10,600 nt of DNA from Methylobacterium sp. (GTDB lineage: Bacteria; Pseudomonadota; Alphaproteobacteria; Rhizobiales; Beijerinckiaceae): positions 1-10,600 of the forward strand of contig JADCCH010000134.1 of assembly GCA_020252865.1 (NCBI GenBank), read 5' to 3'. The notes under the pieces were generated by a model. The model saw only the letters and a list, made by a program, of their open reading frames with translations, made no database searches and was not told where the DNA came from. Positions 1-7,018 of the stretch are shown piece by piece. The number at the start of each line of letters is the position of its first letter. The first letter of the stretch is position 1. The translations under genes and the position numbers were made by a program.

Positions 1-786
1 CACCGGGACATTGCCGCCGGACGCGGTCTGGTTTTTCGTTCCGCCGGAGAAGAGCGCGAGGCCGCCAATCACCGCGAGGCCGGTCACGGCCACGCCGCCG
101 AGCGCGAGGAAAATCCCGCGCGAGCGCCCCGCGCCTTCCCTGGTGCCCGCCGCGAAGGCGGCATTGCCGGCGACGGCCGCGGCCTCGGCCTCGGCATTGA
201 GGCGGTCCTCGGTCGCAGCCAGCGCCTGATGCGTATCGGACGGGTCAAATTCCGGCTCGGTGATCGCCTGCGGCTCGGGCGCCCGGCCATCCGGGGAAAC
301 GGGCGGCCCGGAATCCGACCAACCCTGCCGGGAAGGCATCCGCGCATCGCCCCCATATTCCGCGCGGAGCGGTTCGACCGGATTGGCCGGAAGCGGAGGG
401 CGGCTCATCGCTTCGAAACGACGCAATTCTTCCTCGAAATCCAGCAGCGGATCGCGCCCGGGCGTCCGAGCGGCCTCGCTCGACACGGCGGGAACGAGTT
501 GCGGCGGCTTGTCGAGATCGGACCGCAAGGCCTGCTCGATGGCCGAAATGCGCGAAACGCTCGGCGGTCCGCCCGGTGCCTCGAACACCACGGGCGTTTC
601 CACGAGGCGGTTGAACTCGGCCAAAGCCGAATCAGCCTTGATTGCCGGCTGCGGCGTTTGCGCGGGCTGGAGCGGCACGGCGGCAGGCTCCAGGCCATCG
701 GCCTTGAGGCTGTCCCGCAAGAGACGGTCGAAAGCTTCGAGGTCCGCGAGAGACGGCTCGCGCCGGGGCTCATTCTTGAGGGTCAT
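1..786 (-). CDS. Single-pass membrane protein, probably SPOR-domain protein (partial, C-terminus beyond window)
   Basis: The frame is open without a stop from the ATG at 786 to the window edge, giving 262 residues, MTLKNEPRRE to the edge. Residues 1-222 are hydrophilic, rich in Pro, Glu and Ala and probably disordered and cytoplasmic. They contain short amphipathic stretches such as EAFDRLLRDSL (18-28) and FEEELRRFEAM (117-127). Residues about 224-246 (GIFLALGGVAVTGLAVIGGL onward) form one transmembrane segment, followed by a Gly/Ser/Thr-rich periplasmic start, so the topology is N-in/C-out. This design, placed directly downstream of argS, fits the SPOR-domain proteins found there in Rhizobiales, which bind denuded peptidoglycan at the septum. 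The SPOR domain itself would lie outside the window, so the family is inferred from context and topology. An AGGAAGGG stretch lies about 10 bases before the ATG. The gene starts 77 bases after argS ends and is probably cotranscribed with it. Confidence 0.75.
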   Translation of the reverse strand, partial: MTLKNEPRREPSLADLEAFDRLLRDSLKADGLEPAAVPLQPAQTPQPAIKADSALAEFNRLVETPVVFEAPGGPPSVSRISAIEQALRSDLDKPPQLVPAVSSEAARTPGRDPLLDFEEELRRFEAMSRPPLPANPVEPLRAEYGGDARMPSRQGWSDSGPPVSPDGRAPEPQAITEPEFDPSDTHQALAATEDRLNAEAEAAAVAGNAAFAAGTREGAGRSRGIFLALGGVAVTGLAVIGGLALFSGGTKNQTASGGNVPV

Positions 787-863
787 GAACGCGACTTCCC
801 TTCCTGCAACGCCGCCACGATTGACGACCGCTCGCCGAATGGACACGCGATGCCCGCGTCGCC

Positions 864-2627
864 CTAGCGCATCTCGTCCGGCGCAGAGACGCCGAGAATT
901 GCGAGGCCATTCGCGAGCACCGTTCTCGTAGCCTTCACGAGAGCCAGCTTCGCCAGTGTCCCTTTTCGATCATCGTTATTAATAAACCTCAAATCGGGCA
1001 ATTCCTTGCCCTTGTTCCACAAGCCGTGAAAGGCACTTGCAAGATCGTAGAGGAAAAAAACGATGCGATGGGGCTCGCGGCTGAGCGCCGCCTGCTCCAC
1101 CAGACGCGGATACTGCGCGATGAGTCGAATAAGGGCAGCCTGCAACTCATCGTTGAGAATTGCAAGATCGGCCATGACCATTTCGGCATCCGTGACCGGC
1201 GGTATCACCAGCGTTTCGGCCTGCCGGAACACGCTCGCCGTGCGGGCATGGGCGTATTGCACATAGAAGACCGGGTTGTCCTTCGATTGCTCCAGCACCC
1301 TGGCGAGGTCGAATTCCAGCTCCTGGTCGTTCTTGCGGTCGAGCATCATGAAGCGGATCGCATCGCGGCCAACCTCGTCGATGACGTCGCGCAGCGTGAT
1401 GAAATCGCCCGCGCGCTTGCTCATCTTCACCGGTTCGCCATTGCGCATCAGCTTCACGAGCTGGCAGAGGCGCACCTCGAGGCTGCCCTTGCCGCCGGTG
1501 GCCGCGCGAGTCGCCGCCTGCATGCGCTTCACGTAGCCGCCATGGTCTGCGCCCCAGACATCGATCATCTCGGCGAAGCCGCGGCTGAACTTGTTCGCGT
1601 GATAGGCGATATCGGACGCGAAATAGGTGTAGCTGCCATCCGATTTCATGAGCGGACGATCCACATCATCGCCGAAATCGGTCGCGCGGAAGAGCGCCTG
1701 CTCGCGATCCTCCCAATCCTCGTCCTTCTGGCCCTTGGGCGGCGGCAAACGGCCCTGATAGATGAGGCCGCGATCCCGGAAATCCTGGATGGTTGCGGCG
1801 ACGCGATCGCCCTCGCCCGCGTTCTTGCCCTGCAGCGAGGCTTCCGAGAAGAACACATCGTGCTTCACGTTGAGCGCGGCGAGGTCGTCGCGGATCATGT
1901 CCATCATGGCGTCGATGGCGATGGCGCGCACCTTCGGAAGCCATTCACTCTCGGGGAGGCTTTCGAGAGTCTCGCCAAAATCCTCCGCGAGTTTCTTGCC
2001 AACCGGCACGAGGTAATCGCCAGGATAGAGCCCCTCACCCACCGGGCCTGGATCGCGGCCCAGCGCCTCCCGATAGCGATGGAAGGCCGAGCGCGCGAGC
2101 ACATCAACCTGCGCGCCGGCGTCGTTGATGTAGTATTCGCGCGTGACATTATAACCCGCAACCGAGAGCAAGGTCGCCAGCGCATCGCCGTAAACCGCGC
2201 CGCGCCCATGGCCGATATGCATCGGCCCGGTAGGGTTGGCGGAGACATATTCCACATTGATCTTCCGGCCCCTGCCGAGATCGGAACGGCCGAACGCCAC
2301 TCCGGCCTTCAGCACGGCGCGCAGCACCTCATGATAATCCGAAGGCGGAAGCGTCGCGTTGATGAAGCCGGGCCCCGCGACATCGAGTTTCACATAGCGG
2401 CCGGTTTTTTCGAGCGCGGCGACGATCTCGGCCGCGAGCGCGCGCGGGTTCGTCCTCGCTTCCTTCGCCAGCACCATGGCGGCGTTGGTGGAAAGATCGC
2501 CATGGCTCGCATCGCGCGGGGGCTCGACCGTGACGCGCGCCAGCGCTTCGGCCGGAAGGCCGGAGGTGAGCGGCAGGGCGCGGAGGGCCGCCTGCACATC
2601 GGCGGCGAAGGACGAGAACAGGTTCAT
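864..2627 (-). CDS. argS: Arginyl-tRNA synthetase
   Basis: Class I aminoacyl-tRNA synthetase that charges tRNA-Arg with arginine using ATP in the cytoplasm; 587 residues from the chosen start, normal for the family. The N-terminal tRNA-recognition (Add1-type) domain covers about residues 1-90, with the typical [15 protein letters not shown]. The Rossmann catalytic core carries [16 protein letters not shown], with the HIGH signature at 137-140, and a canonical KMSK loop at 401-404 ([17 protein letters not shown]), a loop many ArgS proteins lack. The DALR anticodon-binding domain runs from about 454, beginning [16 protein letters not shown], to the end. The ATG at 2627 gives the family-like beginning [15 protein letters not shown]. 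In-frame alternatives are an ATG at 2651 and a TTG at 2678. None has a well-placed ribosome site: a GAGGAA abuts the ATG at 2651 with no spacer. The gene follows dgt by 65 bases and precedes the membrane protein by 77, suggesting one operon. Confidence 0.96.
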   Translation of the reverse strand: MNLFSSFAADVQAALRALPLTSGLPAEALARVTVEPPRDASHGDLSTNAAMVLAKEARTNPRALAAEIVAALEKTGRYVKLDVAGPGFINATLPPSDYHEVLRAVLKAGVAFGRSDLGRGRKINVEYVSANPTGPMHIGHGRGAVYGDALATLLSVAGYNVTREYYINDAGAQVDVLARSAFHRYREALGRDPGPVGEGLYPGDYLVPVGKKLAEDFGETLESLPESEWLPKVRAIAIDAMMDMIRDDLAALNVKHDVFFSEASLQGKNAGEGDRVAATIQDFRDRGLIYQGRLPPPKGQKDEDWEDREQALFRATDFGDDVDRPLMKSDGSYTYFASDIAYHANKFSRGFAEMIDVWGADHGGYVKRMQAATRAATGGKGSLEVRLCQLVKLMRNGEPVKMSKRAGDFITLRDVIDEVGRDAIRFMMLDRKNDQELEFDLARVLEQSKDNPVFYVQYAHARTASVFRQAETLVIPPVTDAEMVMADLAILNDELQAALIRLIAQYPRLVEQAALSREPHRIVFFLYDLASAFHGLWNKGKELPDLRFINNDDRKGTLAKLALVKATRTVLANGLAILGVSAPDEMR

Positions 2628-2692
2628 GCGGAACACCAGCGAAACGGCCATTTCCTCAGGCGAGGATGGCGAAGACAAGCGGGGCTCGCGGC

Positions 2693-3901
2693 CTAGCGAA
2701 GCGGCGGCGTTTCGTCAAACAGGCGCTGGAATTCGGCCAGCGCGAAGCGGTCGGTCATGCCCGCAATGTAATCCGCAATCGCGCGGGGGCGTGCCGCTTC
2801 GCCTTCCGGTGCCCCCATGGCGGCGGGGTCGGCCATGTAGCGCTGGAAGAGCGCGCGCAGGATGCGCTCCGCCTGCCCCCGCATGACCATCACGCGCGGG
2901 GCGCGATACATCTTTTCGAAGAGGAACGCCTTCAGCGCCTTTTCCTCCAGCGCCATCTCGCCGGAAAAGGCGATGACGGGGTATGGCGCGCGGCGGATCT
3001 CCCCGGCCGAACGCGGGTCCAGCCGCATGATCCGCCGCTCAGCCTCCCGCCCCGCATCCTCGACCAGCCGCGTGATGACCCGCCGCATGATCTCATGGGC
3101 AAAGCGCGAAGCCTCGAGGCCCGGCCATTTCGTGTCGATCTCCGCGATGATCAGCCCGATCAGCGGAACATCGCGCAGGTCGTCGATGCCGAAGAGCCCG
3201 GCGCGCAGGCCGTCATCAATGTCATGGGCGTTGTAGGCGATATCATCGGCAATGGCGGCCACCTGCGCTTCCGCCGAGGCATGGCTTGCGAGATCAAGCG
3301 GGAAAAGCGCATCGAATTCGCAAATCGCGAGCGGCACGCCTCTCGCGCGGTAGCGGCCGATGGGCTCTCCGTCAGGCGCGACGAGCGGTCCGTTATGCTT
3401 CACGAGGCCTTCGAGCGTCTCCCAGGAAAGGTTCAGCCCGTCAAACCCGGCATAGCGCTGTTCGAGACGCGTGACGATGCGCAGGGCCTGCGCGTTGTGG
3501 TCGAATCCGCCATGCGGGGCCATCAACGCGTCGAGCGCATCCTCCCCGGCATGACCGAACGGAGTGTGGCCAAGATCATGCGCGAGGGCCAGCGCCTCCG
3601 CGAGATCCTCGTCGAGGCCGAGATTGCGGGCGAGCGCGCGGGCGATCTGGCTCACCTCGATCGTATGCGTGAGGCGCGTGCGGTAATGGTCGCCCTCGTG
3701 CTCCACGAACACTTGCGTCTTGTGCTTCAGGCGGCGAAAGGCGGTGGAATGGATGATGCGATCGCGATCGCGCTGGAATTGCGTGCGCGTCGGCGAAGGC
3801 TCGGCCGGAAAGAGCCGCCCGCGCGAGGCGCGGTGGTCGACGGCGAAGGGCGAGAGCGGGCGCTCGCGGGTGAACAGCATCGTGATCGTCGGCCTTGTCA
3901 T
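2693..3901 (-). CDS. dgt: dGTPase-like deoxynucleotide triphosphohydrolase (HD domain)
   Basis: 402 residues, the length of the type 2 dGTPase-like subfamily, which is shorter than E. coli Dgt. The family hydrolyses dNTPs to deoxynucleosides plus tripolyphosphate and helps control nucleotide pools. The HD metal site is intact: His79 ([13 protein letters not shown]), His108-Asp109 ([18 protein letters not shown]) and Asp220 ([14 protein letters not shown]). Other family blocks are [20 protein letters not shown] (42-61) and the [12 protein letters not shown] segment (131-142). Exact substrate preference cannot be read from sequence. The ATG at 3901 is the first possible start, because an in-frame TAA lies just upstream. 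An AAGGAGGG stretch sits 21 bases before it, too far for a normal Shine-Dalgarno. An internal ATG at 3880 (residue 8) has a weak AAGG 12 bases upstream and is an alternative. The gene is first in the minus-strand run ahead of argS and divergent from the Fe-S carrier gene. Confidence 0.93.
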   Translation of the reverse strand: MTRPTITMLFTRERPLSPFAVDHRASRGRLFPAEPSPTRTQFQRDRDRIIHSTAFRRLKHKTQVFVEHEGDHYRTRLTHTIEVSQIARALARNLGLDEDLAEALALAHDLGHTPFGHAGEDALDALMAPHGGFDHNAQALRIVTRLEQRYAGFDGLNLSWETLEGLVKHNGPLVAPDGEPIGRYRARGVPLAICEFDALFPLDLASHASAEAQVAAIADDIAYNAHDIDDGLRAGLFGIDDLRDVPLIGLIIAEIDTKWPGLEASRFAHEIMRRVITRLVEDAGREAERRIMRLDPRSAGEIRRAPYPVIAFSGEMALEEKALKAFLFEKMYRAPRVMVMRGQAERILRALFQRYMADPAAMGAPEGEAARPRAIADYIAGMTDRFALAEFQRLFDETPPLR

Positions 3902-3989
3902 GAATCTTGCGGGCGGGCCGCGCCCTCCTTACATTCAAATGCACCAGTCACGCAAAAGGCGGCAGGGCCTTGAACCCTGACCGGAAACG
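3902..3989. promoter_or_regulatory. Divergent intergenic region between dgt and the ErpA-type gene
   Basis: These 88 bases separate two start codons facing away from each other, so promoters for both directions must lie here or reach into the flanking genes. I see no convincing -35/-10 pair on either strand. The clearest element is AAGGAGGG on the minus strand (3930-3923), which resembles a strong ribosome site but lies 21 bases before the dgt ATG. On the plus strand, GGAA lies shortly before the ErpA-type ATG. No clear iron-responsive operator was recognised. Confidence 0.4.
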
Positions 3990-4385
3990 ATGATGACTCC
4001 GAAATTTGCCCTTTCCGCGACCGATATCGTCGCGCCTCCTCCCGTCGTCCGGCCGGAGAAGCCGCCGCTGGCGGTGACCGAAAGCGCCGCGAAGCGACTT
4101 GCTTTCATCCTGTCCAGGGAGAAGCCCGGCGCGATGATGCGCGTGGCTGTGGAAGGCGGCGGCTGCTCGGGCTTCCAGTATCGCTATTCGATCGAGACGG
4201 AAGTGAAGCCCGACGACCTCAGCATCGAGCGCGAGGGAATCACGGTGCTCGTGGACCCGGTTTCCGCTCCCTATCTCGAAGGCTCGGAACTCGATTTCGT
4301 CACCGAGTTGCTGGGCCAGAGCTTCCAGATCCGCAATCCGCAGGCGACCGCGAGTTGCGGCTGCGGCACGAGTTTCAGCCTGTGA
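3990..4385 (+). CDS. erpA: A-type iron-sulfur cluster carrier/insertion protein (ErpA/IscA family)
   Basis: 131-residue HesB/IscA-family protein. The three cluster-binding cysteines are present: Cys59 in EGGGCSGFQYRYSI, and Cys123 and Cys125 in ATASCGCGTSFSL at the C-terminus, giving the C-x63-C-x-C pattern. Such proteins receive Fe-S clusters from the assembly scaffold and deliver them to apoproteins in the cytoplasm. Telling ErpA from IscA or SufA by reading alone is uncertain. I favour ErpA because the gene is solitary, with no isc or suf genes nearby, and sits opposite dgt as in Rhizobiales. About 25 residues precede the conserved VTESAAKRL start, roughly 17 more than E. coli ErpA, and are rich in Ala, Pro and Val. 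Two adjacent ATGs (3990 and 3993) follow a weak GGAA; either could be used. Confidence 0.88.
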   Translation: MMTPKFALSATDIVAPPPVVRPEKPPLAVTESAAKRLAFILSREKPGAMMRVAVEGGGCSGFQYRYSIETEVKPDDLSIEREGITVLVDPVSAPYLEGSELDFVTELLGQSFQIRNPQATASCGCGTSFSL

Positions 4386-4400
4386 GTGCGCCAGGCTGAG
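4375..4400 (+). terminator. Stem-loop over the stop codon of the Fe-S carrier gene (candidate terminator or 3' hairpin)
   Basis: TCAGCCTG (4375-4382) is the perfect inverted repeat of CAGGCTGA (4392-4399), with a 9-base loop containing the TGA stop (4383-4385); T4374 and G4400 could add a wobble pair. No run of T follows, so it does not meet the usual pattern of an intrinsic terminator. It may protect the mRNA 3' end, assist Rho-independent pausing, or be chance. Confidence 0.35.
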
Positions 4401-4477
4401 GAGCCATGGAATCGGGCGTCCGGGAGCTGAACCCCGGCTTCCGCGCGACACAGCAGGGGCTGAAGCACGATCACGGC

Positions 4478-4705
4478 TCAGACCGGGGCGCGCAGGCCCG
4501 GCAGCGCGGCGATCACCCTGGTGAAGCCGAAATGATGGCCAGCCGCCAGCGTGAACAGCCCGGCCAGCACCGCGAGCATGGTCAACTTCCTCACCCGCCC
4601 GGGATGCACGGCATGGCGGGGCTCGAAATCATCCTCGCAGCAGCCGAAGGCGCCGCCGGCCGCATGGGCGCAGGTTTCGAGCGACTTCATGCGGGGCGAG
4701 TACAT
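4478..4705 (-). CDS. Small Cys/His-containing membrane protein, function unknown
   Basis: A 75-residue reading frame I do not recognise. The N-terminal half carries Cys12, His14, Cys22, Cys23, His31 and His34, together with acidic residues (CCEDDFEPRH). A hydrophobic segment follows at about 41-60 (LTMLAVLAGLFTLAAGHHFG), probably one transmembrane helix with a His pair near its end, and then a short tail. The clustered Cys and His could bind a metal, but this is only a possibility. A GAGG ribosome site (4716-4713) lies 7 bases before the ATG at 4705, which supports translation; Met6 (4690) is an alternative. The gene is divergent from phoX, 177 bases away, and convergent with the Fe-S carrier gene. 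It fills an otherwise empty 497-base interval. Confidence 0.6.
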   Translation of the reverse strand: MYSPRMKSLETCAHAAGGAFGCCEDDFEPRHAVHPGRVRKLTMLAVLAGLFTLAAGHHFGFTRVIAALPGLRAPV

Positions 4706-4803
4706 GGCACAACCTCGTGGGCGGAACAGCGATTCGAACGCCTGCGATTTTCCATTCCGATCGTGAAGTTTTGCTGAATGCGCCGGTCATCGGCGAGCCA
4801 TCC

Positions 4804-4821
4804 CGGACATGCGGCTGTCAT
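4804..4821 (+). promoter_or_regulatory. Candidate PHO box (PhoB binding site) upstream of phoX
   Basis: Two 7-base direct repeats with an 11-base period: CGGACAT (4804-4810), spacer GCGG, and CTGTCAT (4815-4821). The second matches the classical PHO half-site CTGTCAT at 7 of 7 positions, the first at 5 of 7. A further partial pair, CGGTCAT (4784-4790) and GAGCCAT (4795-4801), has the same spacing but matches less well. In PhoB-dependent promoters the box replaces the -35 element, with the -10 about 10 bases further on. CAATCT (4832-4837) is in that place but is a poor -10. The box ends 61 bases before the phoX ATG. Function is inferred from pattern and from the downstream gene. Confidence 0.5.
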
Positions 4822-4822
4822 G

Positions 4823-4838
4823 GAGATTTGCCAATCTC
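4823..4838 (+). repeat. Short inverted repeat in the phoX upstream region
   Basis: GAGATT (4823-4828) and AATCTC (4833-4838) form a perfect 6-base inverted repeat around TGCC, just after the candidate PHO box. It could be a protein-binding dyad at the promoter; a chance dyad is also possible. Confidence 0.3.
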
Positions 4839-4882
4839 GAAAGGACATGTTTCGCTGGCAAAAGACATCAGGGGTAAGCACC

Positions 4883-6907
4883 ATGAACACGACAGAGCGC
4901 GCGAGCTTCGAAGCCATCGACGGCATGGATGACGACGAGGACAACGAGACCAACCCGACCACGAGCCCGACCATCGGCGACATCATCGCCGAGCGCATGG
5001 ATCGTCGCGACCTCATGCGCGGCCTTCTCGCGAGCACCGTGCTCGCAGCGGCCCTGCCCGCAGGGTTCATGGCAGCAGGGTTCATGGCCGCCGGGCCGGC
5101 GCAGGCGCAGGCGCAGACCGCGAAAAGTACGAGATCCGCTTTCAGTTTCAAGGAGGTGACAGCCGGTGTCGATGGCAATCACCACATTGCCGAAGGCTAT
5201 GACGCGGATATCCTCATCCGCTGGGGCGACCCGATCATGCCCGATGCCCTGCCCTTTGATCCGATGGCGCAGACCGGCGCGCGGCAGGCCCGGCAATTCG
5301 GCTACAACAACGATTTCTTGGGCTATTTCCCGCTGAAGGGCAGCAATCGCGGCCTGCTCGCGGTGAACCACGAATACACGAGCACGGAGCTGCTTTTTCC
5401 CGGTCTGAAATCCGTCTCCGATGCCCGCTCGGCCGATCCCGCCAAGATCACCCGGCAGATGGCCGAGGTGGAGATGATGGCCCATGGGGGTTCGGTGGTG
5501 GAAATCGAGCGCGGCAAGGATGGCAAATGGGCCGTGGTCGAGCGTTCGAAATATGCCCGCCGCATCACCGCCGAAACGCCGATGGAAATCACCGGACCGG
5601 CCGCGGGGCATGATCGCATGAAGACCAAGGCCGATCCCACGGGCCGCCGCGTGCTCGGGATGATCAACAATTGCGCGGGCGGCACCACGCCCTGGGGGAC
5701 CTGGGTTACCTGCGAGGAAAACATCAACAACTACTCCCTCGGCCCCGTTCCGGCCGGGCATCGCGAGGAGGCGAACTGGAAGCGCATCGGCATTCCCGGT
5801 CGCCGCTATGCCTGGGGGCATTATGTCGATCGCTTCAAGGTCGAGAAGGAGCCGAACGAACCCAACCGCTTCGGCTGGATCGTCGAGATCGACCCCTATG
5901 ACCCCACCTCCATGCCCAAGAAGCGGACCGCTCTCGGCCGCTTCAAGCACGAGGGTGCGGCGGGCATCGTCAACCCGAAGGGCGGGCAATACGTGCTCTA
6001 TTCCGGCGACGACCAGATCAACGATTACGTCTATCGCTTCGTGACCAGGGGCAAGGTGGTGCCGGGCAAGCGCGCTGAGAACATGAATTTGCTCGACGAG
6101 GGCGTGCTCTCGGTCGCGAAATTCGGCGCGGATGGCACGATGGAATGGTTGCCCCTCATCTTCGGGCAGGGCCCGCTCACCGCCGCCAACGGCTTTGCGA
6201 GCCAGGCCGATGTGCTGATCGAGACGCGGCGCGCGGCCGACCTTCTCGGTGCGACGAAACTCGACCGTCCGGAGGATGTCGAGGCCAACCCGAAGACCGG
6301 CAGGATCTACATCATGCTGACCAAGAATGCCGGCCGGAAGCCCAATGAGGTGGATGCCGTCAACCCGCGCGCGGATAACAAGCACGGGCATATCGTGGAA
6401 CTCACCCCGCCGGAAGGGGATCAATCCGCCGCGAGGATGAAGTGGGAAATCCTCGTGAAATGCGGCGATCCTTCCGTAGCCACCGTCGGTGCGAACTTCA
6501 ACCCGCTGACCTCGAAGGACGGCTGGTTCTCCAATCCGGATAACTGCGCCTTCGACGCCATGGGCCGCATGTGGATCTCCACCGACGGCAATGCGGATGA
6601 CTTCAACGGCCGCTCCGATGGAATCTGGGCGCTGGATACGGAAGGCGCGGCGCGCGGCACATCGAAGCATTTCTATCGGGCACCGGCCGGTGCCGAGGTG
6701 TGCGGCCCCTGCATGACACCGGATATGCAGACCTTCTTCATCGCGGTTCAGCACCCGGCCGAGGACGGCAAGGAATGGAAGGCCTGGGGGAAGGATTCCA
6801 CCTTCGATGATCCCTCCACACGCTGGCCGGATTTCAAGCCTAACCTGCCGCCTCGCCCTTCCATCGTGGCGATCACGAGGAAGGGTGGCGGGAAGATCGC
6901 CGTCTGA
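4883..6907 (+). CDS. phoX: PhoX-family alkaline phosphatase, Tat-exported
   Basis: 674-residue protein of the PhoX (DUF839) family, periplasmic or secreted phosphatases that release phosphate from organic phosphoesters and use iron and calcium. A long hydrophilic N-terminus (1-38) precedes the twin-arginine motif in MDRRDLMRGLLAS (39-51), a hydrophobic stretch and AQAQAQ sites for signal peptidase. Phe at the usual position after RRx is replaced by Leu, which is tolerated. Family blocks include NHEYTSTE (162-169), NNCAGGTTPWGTWVTCEENI (262-281), GRFKHEGAAG (352-361), SGDDQIND (374-381), RPEDVEANP (462-470) and NPDNCAFDAMGRMWISTDGN (551-570). Cys264 in NCAGG corresponds to the iron-liganding Cys of known PhoX enzymes. 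The ATG at 4883 has AGGGG 8 bases upstream; an in-frame ATG at 4778 would overlap the promoter region and put an odd extension before the signal. Probably induced by phosphate starvation through the PHO-like box. Confidence 0.93.
   Translation: MNTTERASFEAIDGMDDDEDNETNPTTSPTIGDIIAERMDRRDLMRGLLASTVLAAALPAGFMAAGFMAAGPAQAQAQTAKSTRSAFSFKEVTAGVDGNHHIAEGYDADILIRWGDPIMPDALPFDPMAQTGARQARQFGYNNDFLGYFPLKGSNRGLLAVNHEYTSTELLFPGLKSVSDARSADPAKITRQMAEVEMMAHGGSVVEIERGKDGKWAVVERSKYARRITAETPMEITGPAAGHDRMKTKADPTGRRVLGMINNCAGGTTPWGTWVTCEENINNYSLGPVPAGHREEANWKRIGIPGRRYAWGHYVDRFKVEKEPNEPNRFGWIVEIDPYDPTSMPKKRTALGRFKHEGAAGIVNPKGGQYVLYSGDDQINDYVYRFVTRGKVVPGKRAENMNLLDEGVLSVAKFGADGTMEWLPLIFGQGPLTAANGFASQADVLIETRRAADLLGATKLDRPEDVEANPKTGRIYIMLTKNAGRKPNEVDAVNPRADNKHGHIVELTPPEGDQSAARMKWEILVKCGDPSVATVGANFNPLTSKDGWFSNPDNCAFDAMGRMWISTDGNADDFNGRSDGIWALDTEGAARGTSKHFYRAPAGAEVCGPCMTPDMQTFFIAVQHPAEDGKEWKAWGKDSTFDDPSTRWPDFKPNLPPRPSIVAITRKGGGKIAV
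5060..5089 (+). repeat. 15-bp in-frame tandem duplication inside the PhoX signal peptide
   Basis: GCAGGGTTCATGGCA (5060-5074) is followed at once by the same 15 bases with one difference at the last position (5075-5089). It encodes AGFMA twice (residues 60-64 and 65-69) in the hydrophobic region. A short hexamer array of three GCGCAG units follows (5099-5116), encoding AQAQAQ at the cleavage region. Confidence 0.9.
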
Positions 6908-6934
6908 CGGTTCAAAAAGCGGGAAAACCGGCAA

Positions 6935-6958
6935 CGGGGGGAGGAATTCCCACCCCCG
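6935..6958 (+). terminator. GC-rich stem-loop after phoX (candidate terminator)
   Basis: CGGGGG (6935-6940) pairs with CCCCCG (6953-6958) around a partly self-complementary GGAATTCC core, 27 bases after the phoX stop. A run of T is absent on the plus strand, so termination is uncertain. It falls in the 111-base gap between phoX and parE and may separate their transcripts. Confidence 0.4.
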
Positions 6959-7018
6959 CTTGTGGCATGCTGTGGATTGAACGAATCATTGTCAGCGTTG
7001 CCCAACCCTCCGGTCCTG

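Noticed and set aside
229..867. 212-residue plus-strand frame over the left-edge gene
   Set aside because: Arg-rich with no domain; the minus-strand frame has a start, ribosome-site candidate, membrane helix and the expected gene context.
1026..2696. 556-residue open frame antisense to argS
   Set aside because: Same shadow effect; its His/Arg/Ala-rich composition has no domain, and it lies opposite the conserved argS core.
2666..3973. 435-residue open frame antisense to dgt
   Set aside because: Shadow of the HD-domain gene; composition biased to Arg and no recognisable family.
4778..4882. Upstream ATG extending PhoX by 35 residues
   Set aside because: The added segment covers the PHO-like site, has no good ribosome site and would bury the Tat signal; the ATG at 4883 has AGGGG at 8 bases.
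4868..6934. 688-residue open frame antisense to phoX
   Set aside because: It mirrors phoX almost end to end, as expected when GC-rich codon bias removes stops from the opposite strand; its translation shows no recognisable domain, while the phoX frame is full of family motifs.
6962..7018. GTG start extending ParE by 19 residues
   Set aside because: It gives an atypical start, MACCGLNESL, and no ribosome site; the ATG at 7019 matches the family beginning better.
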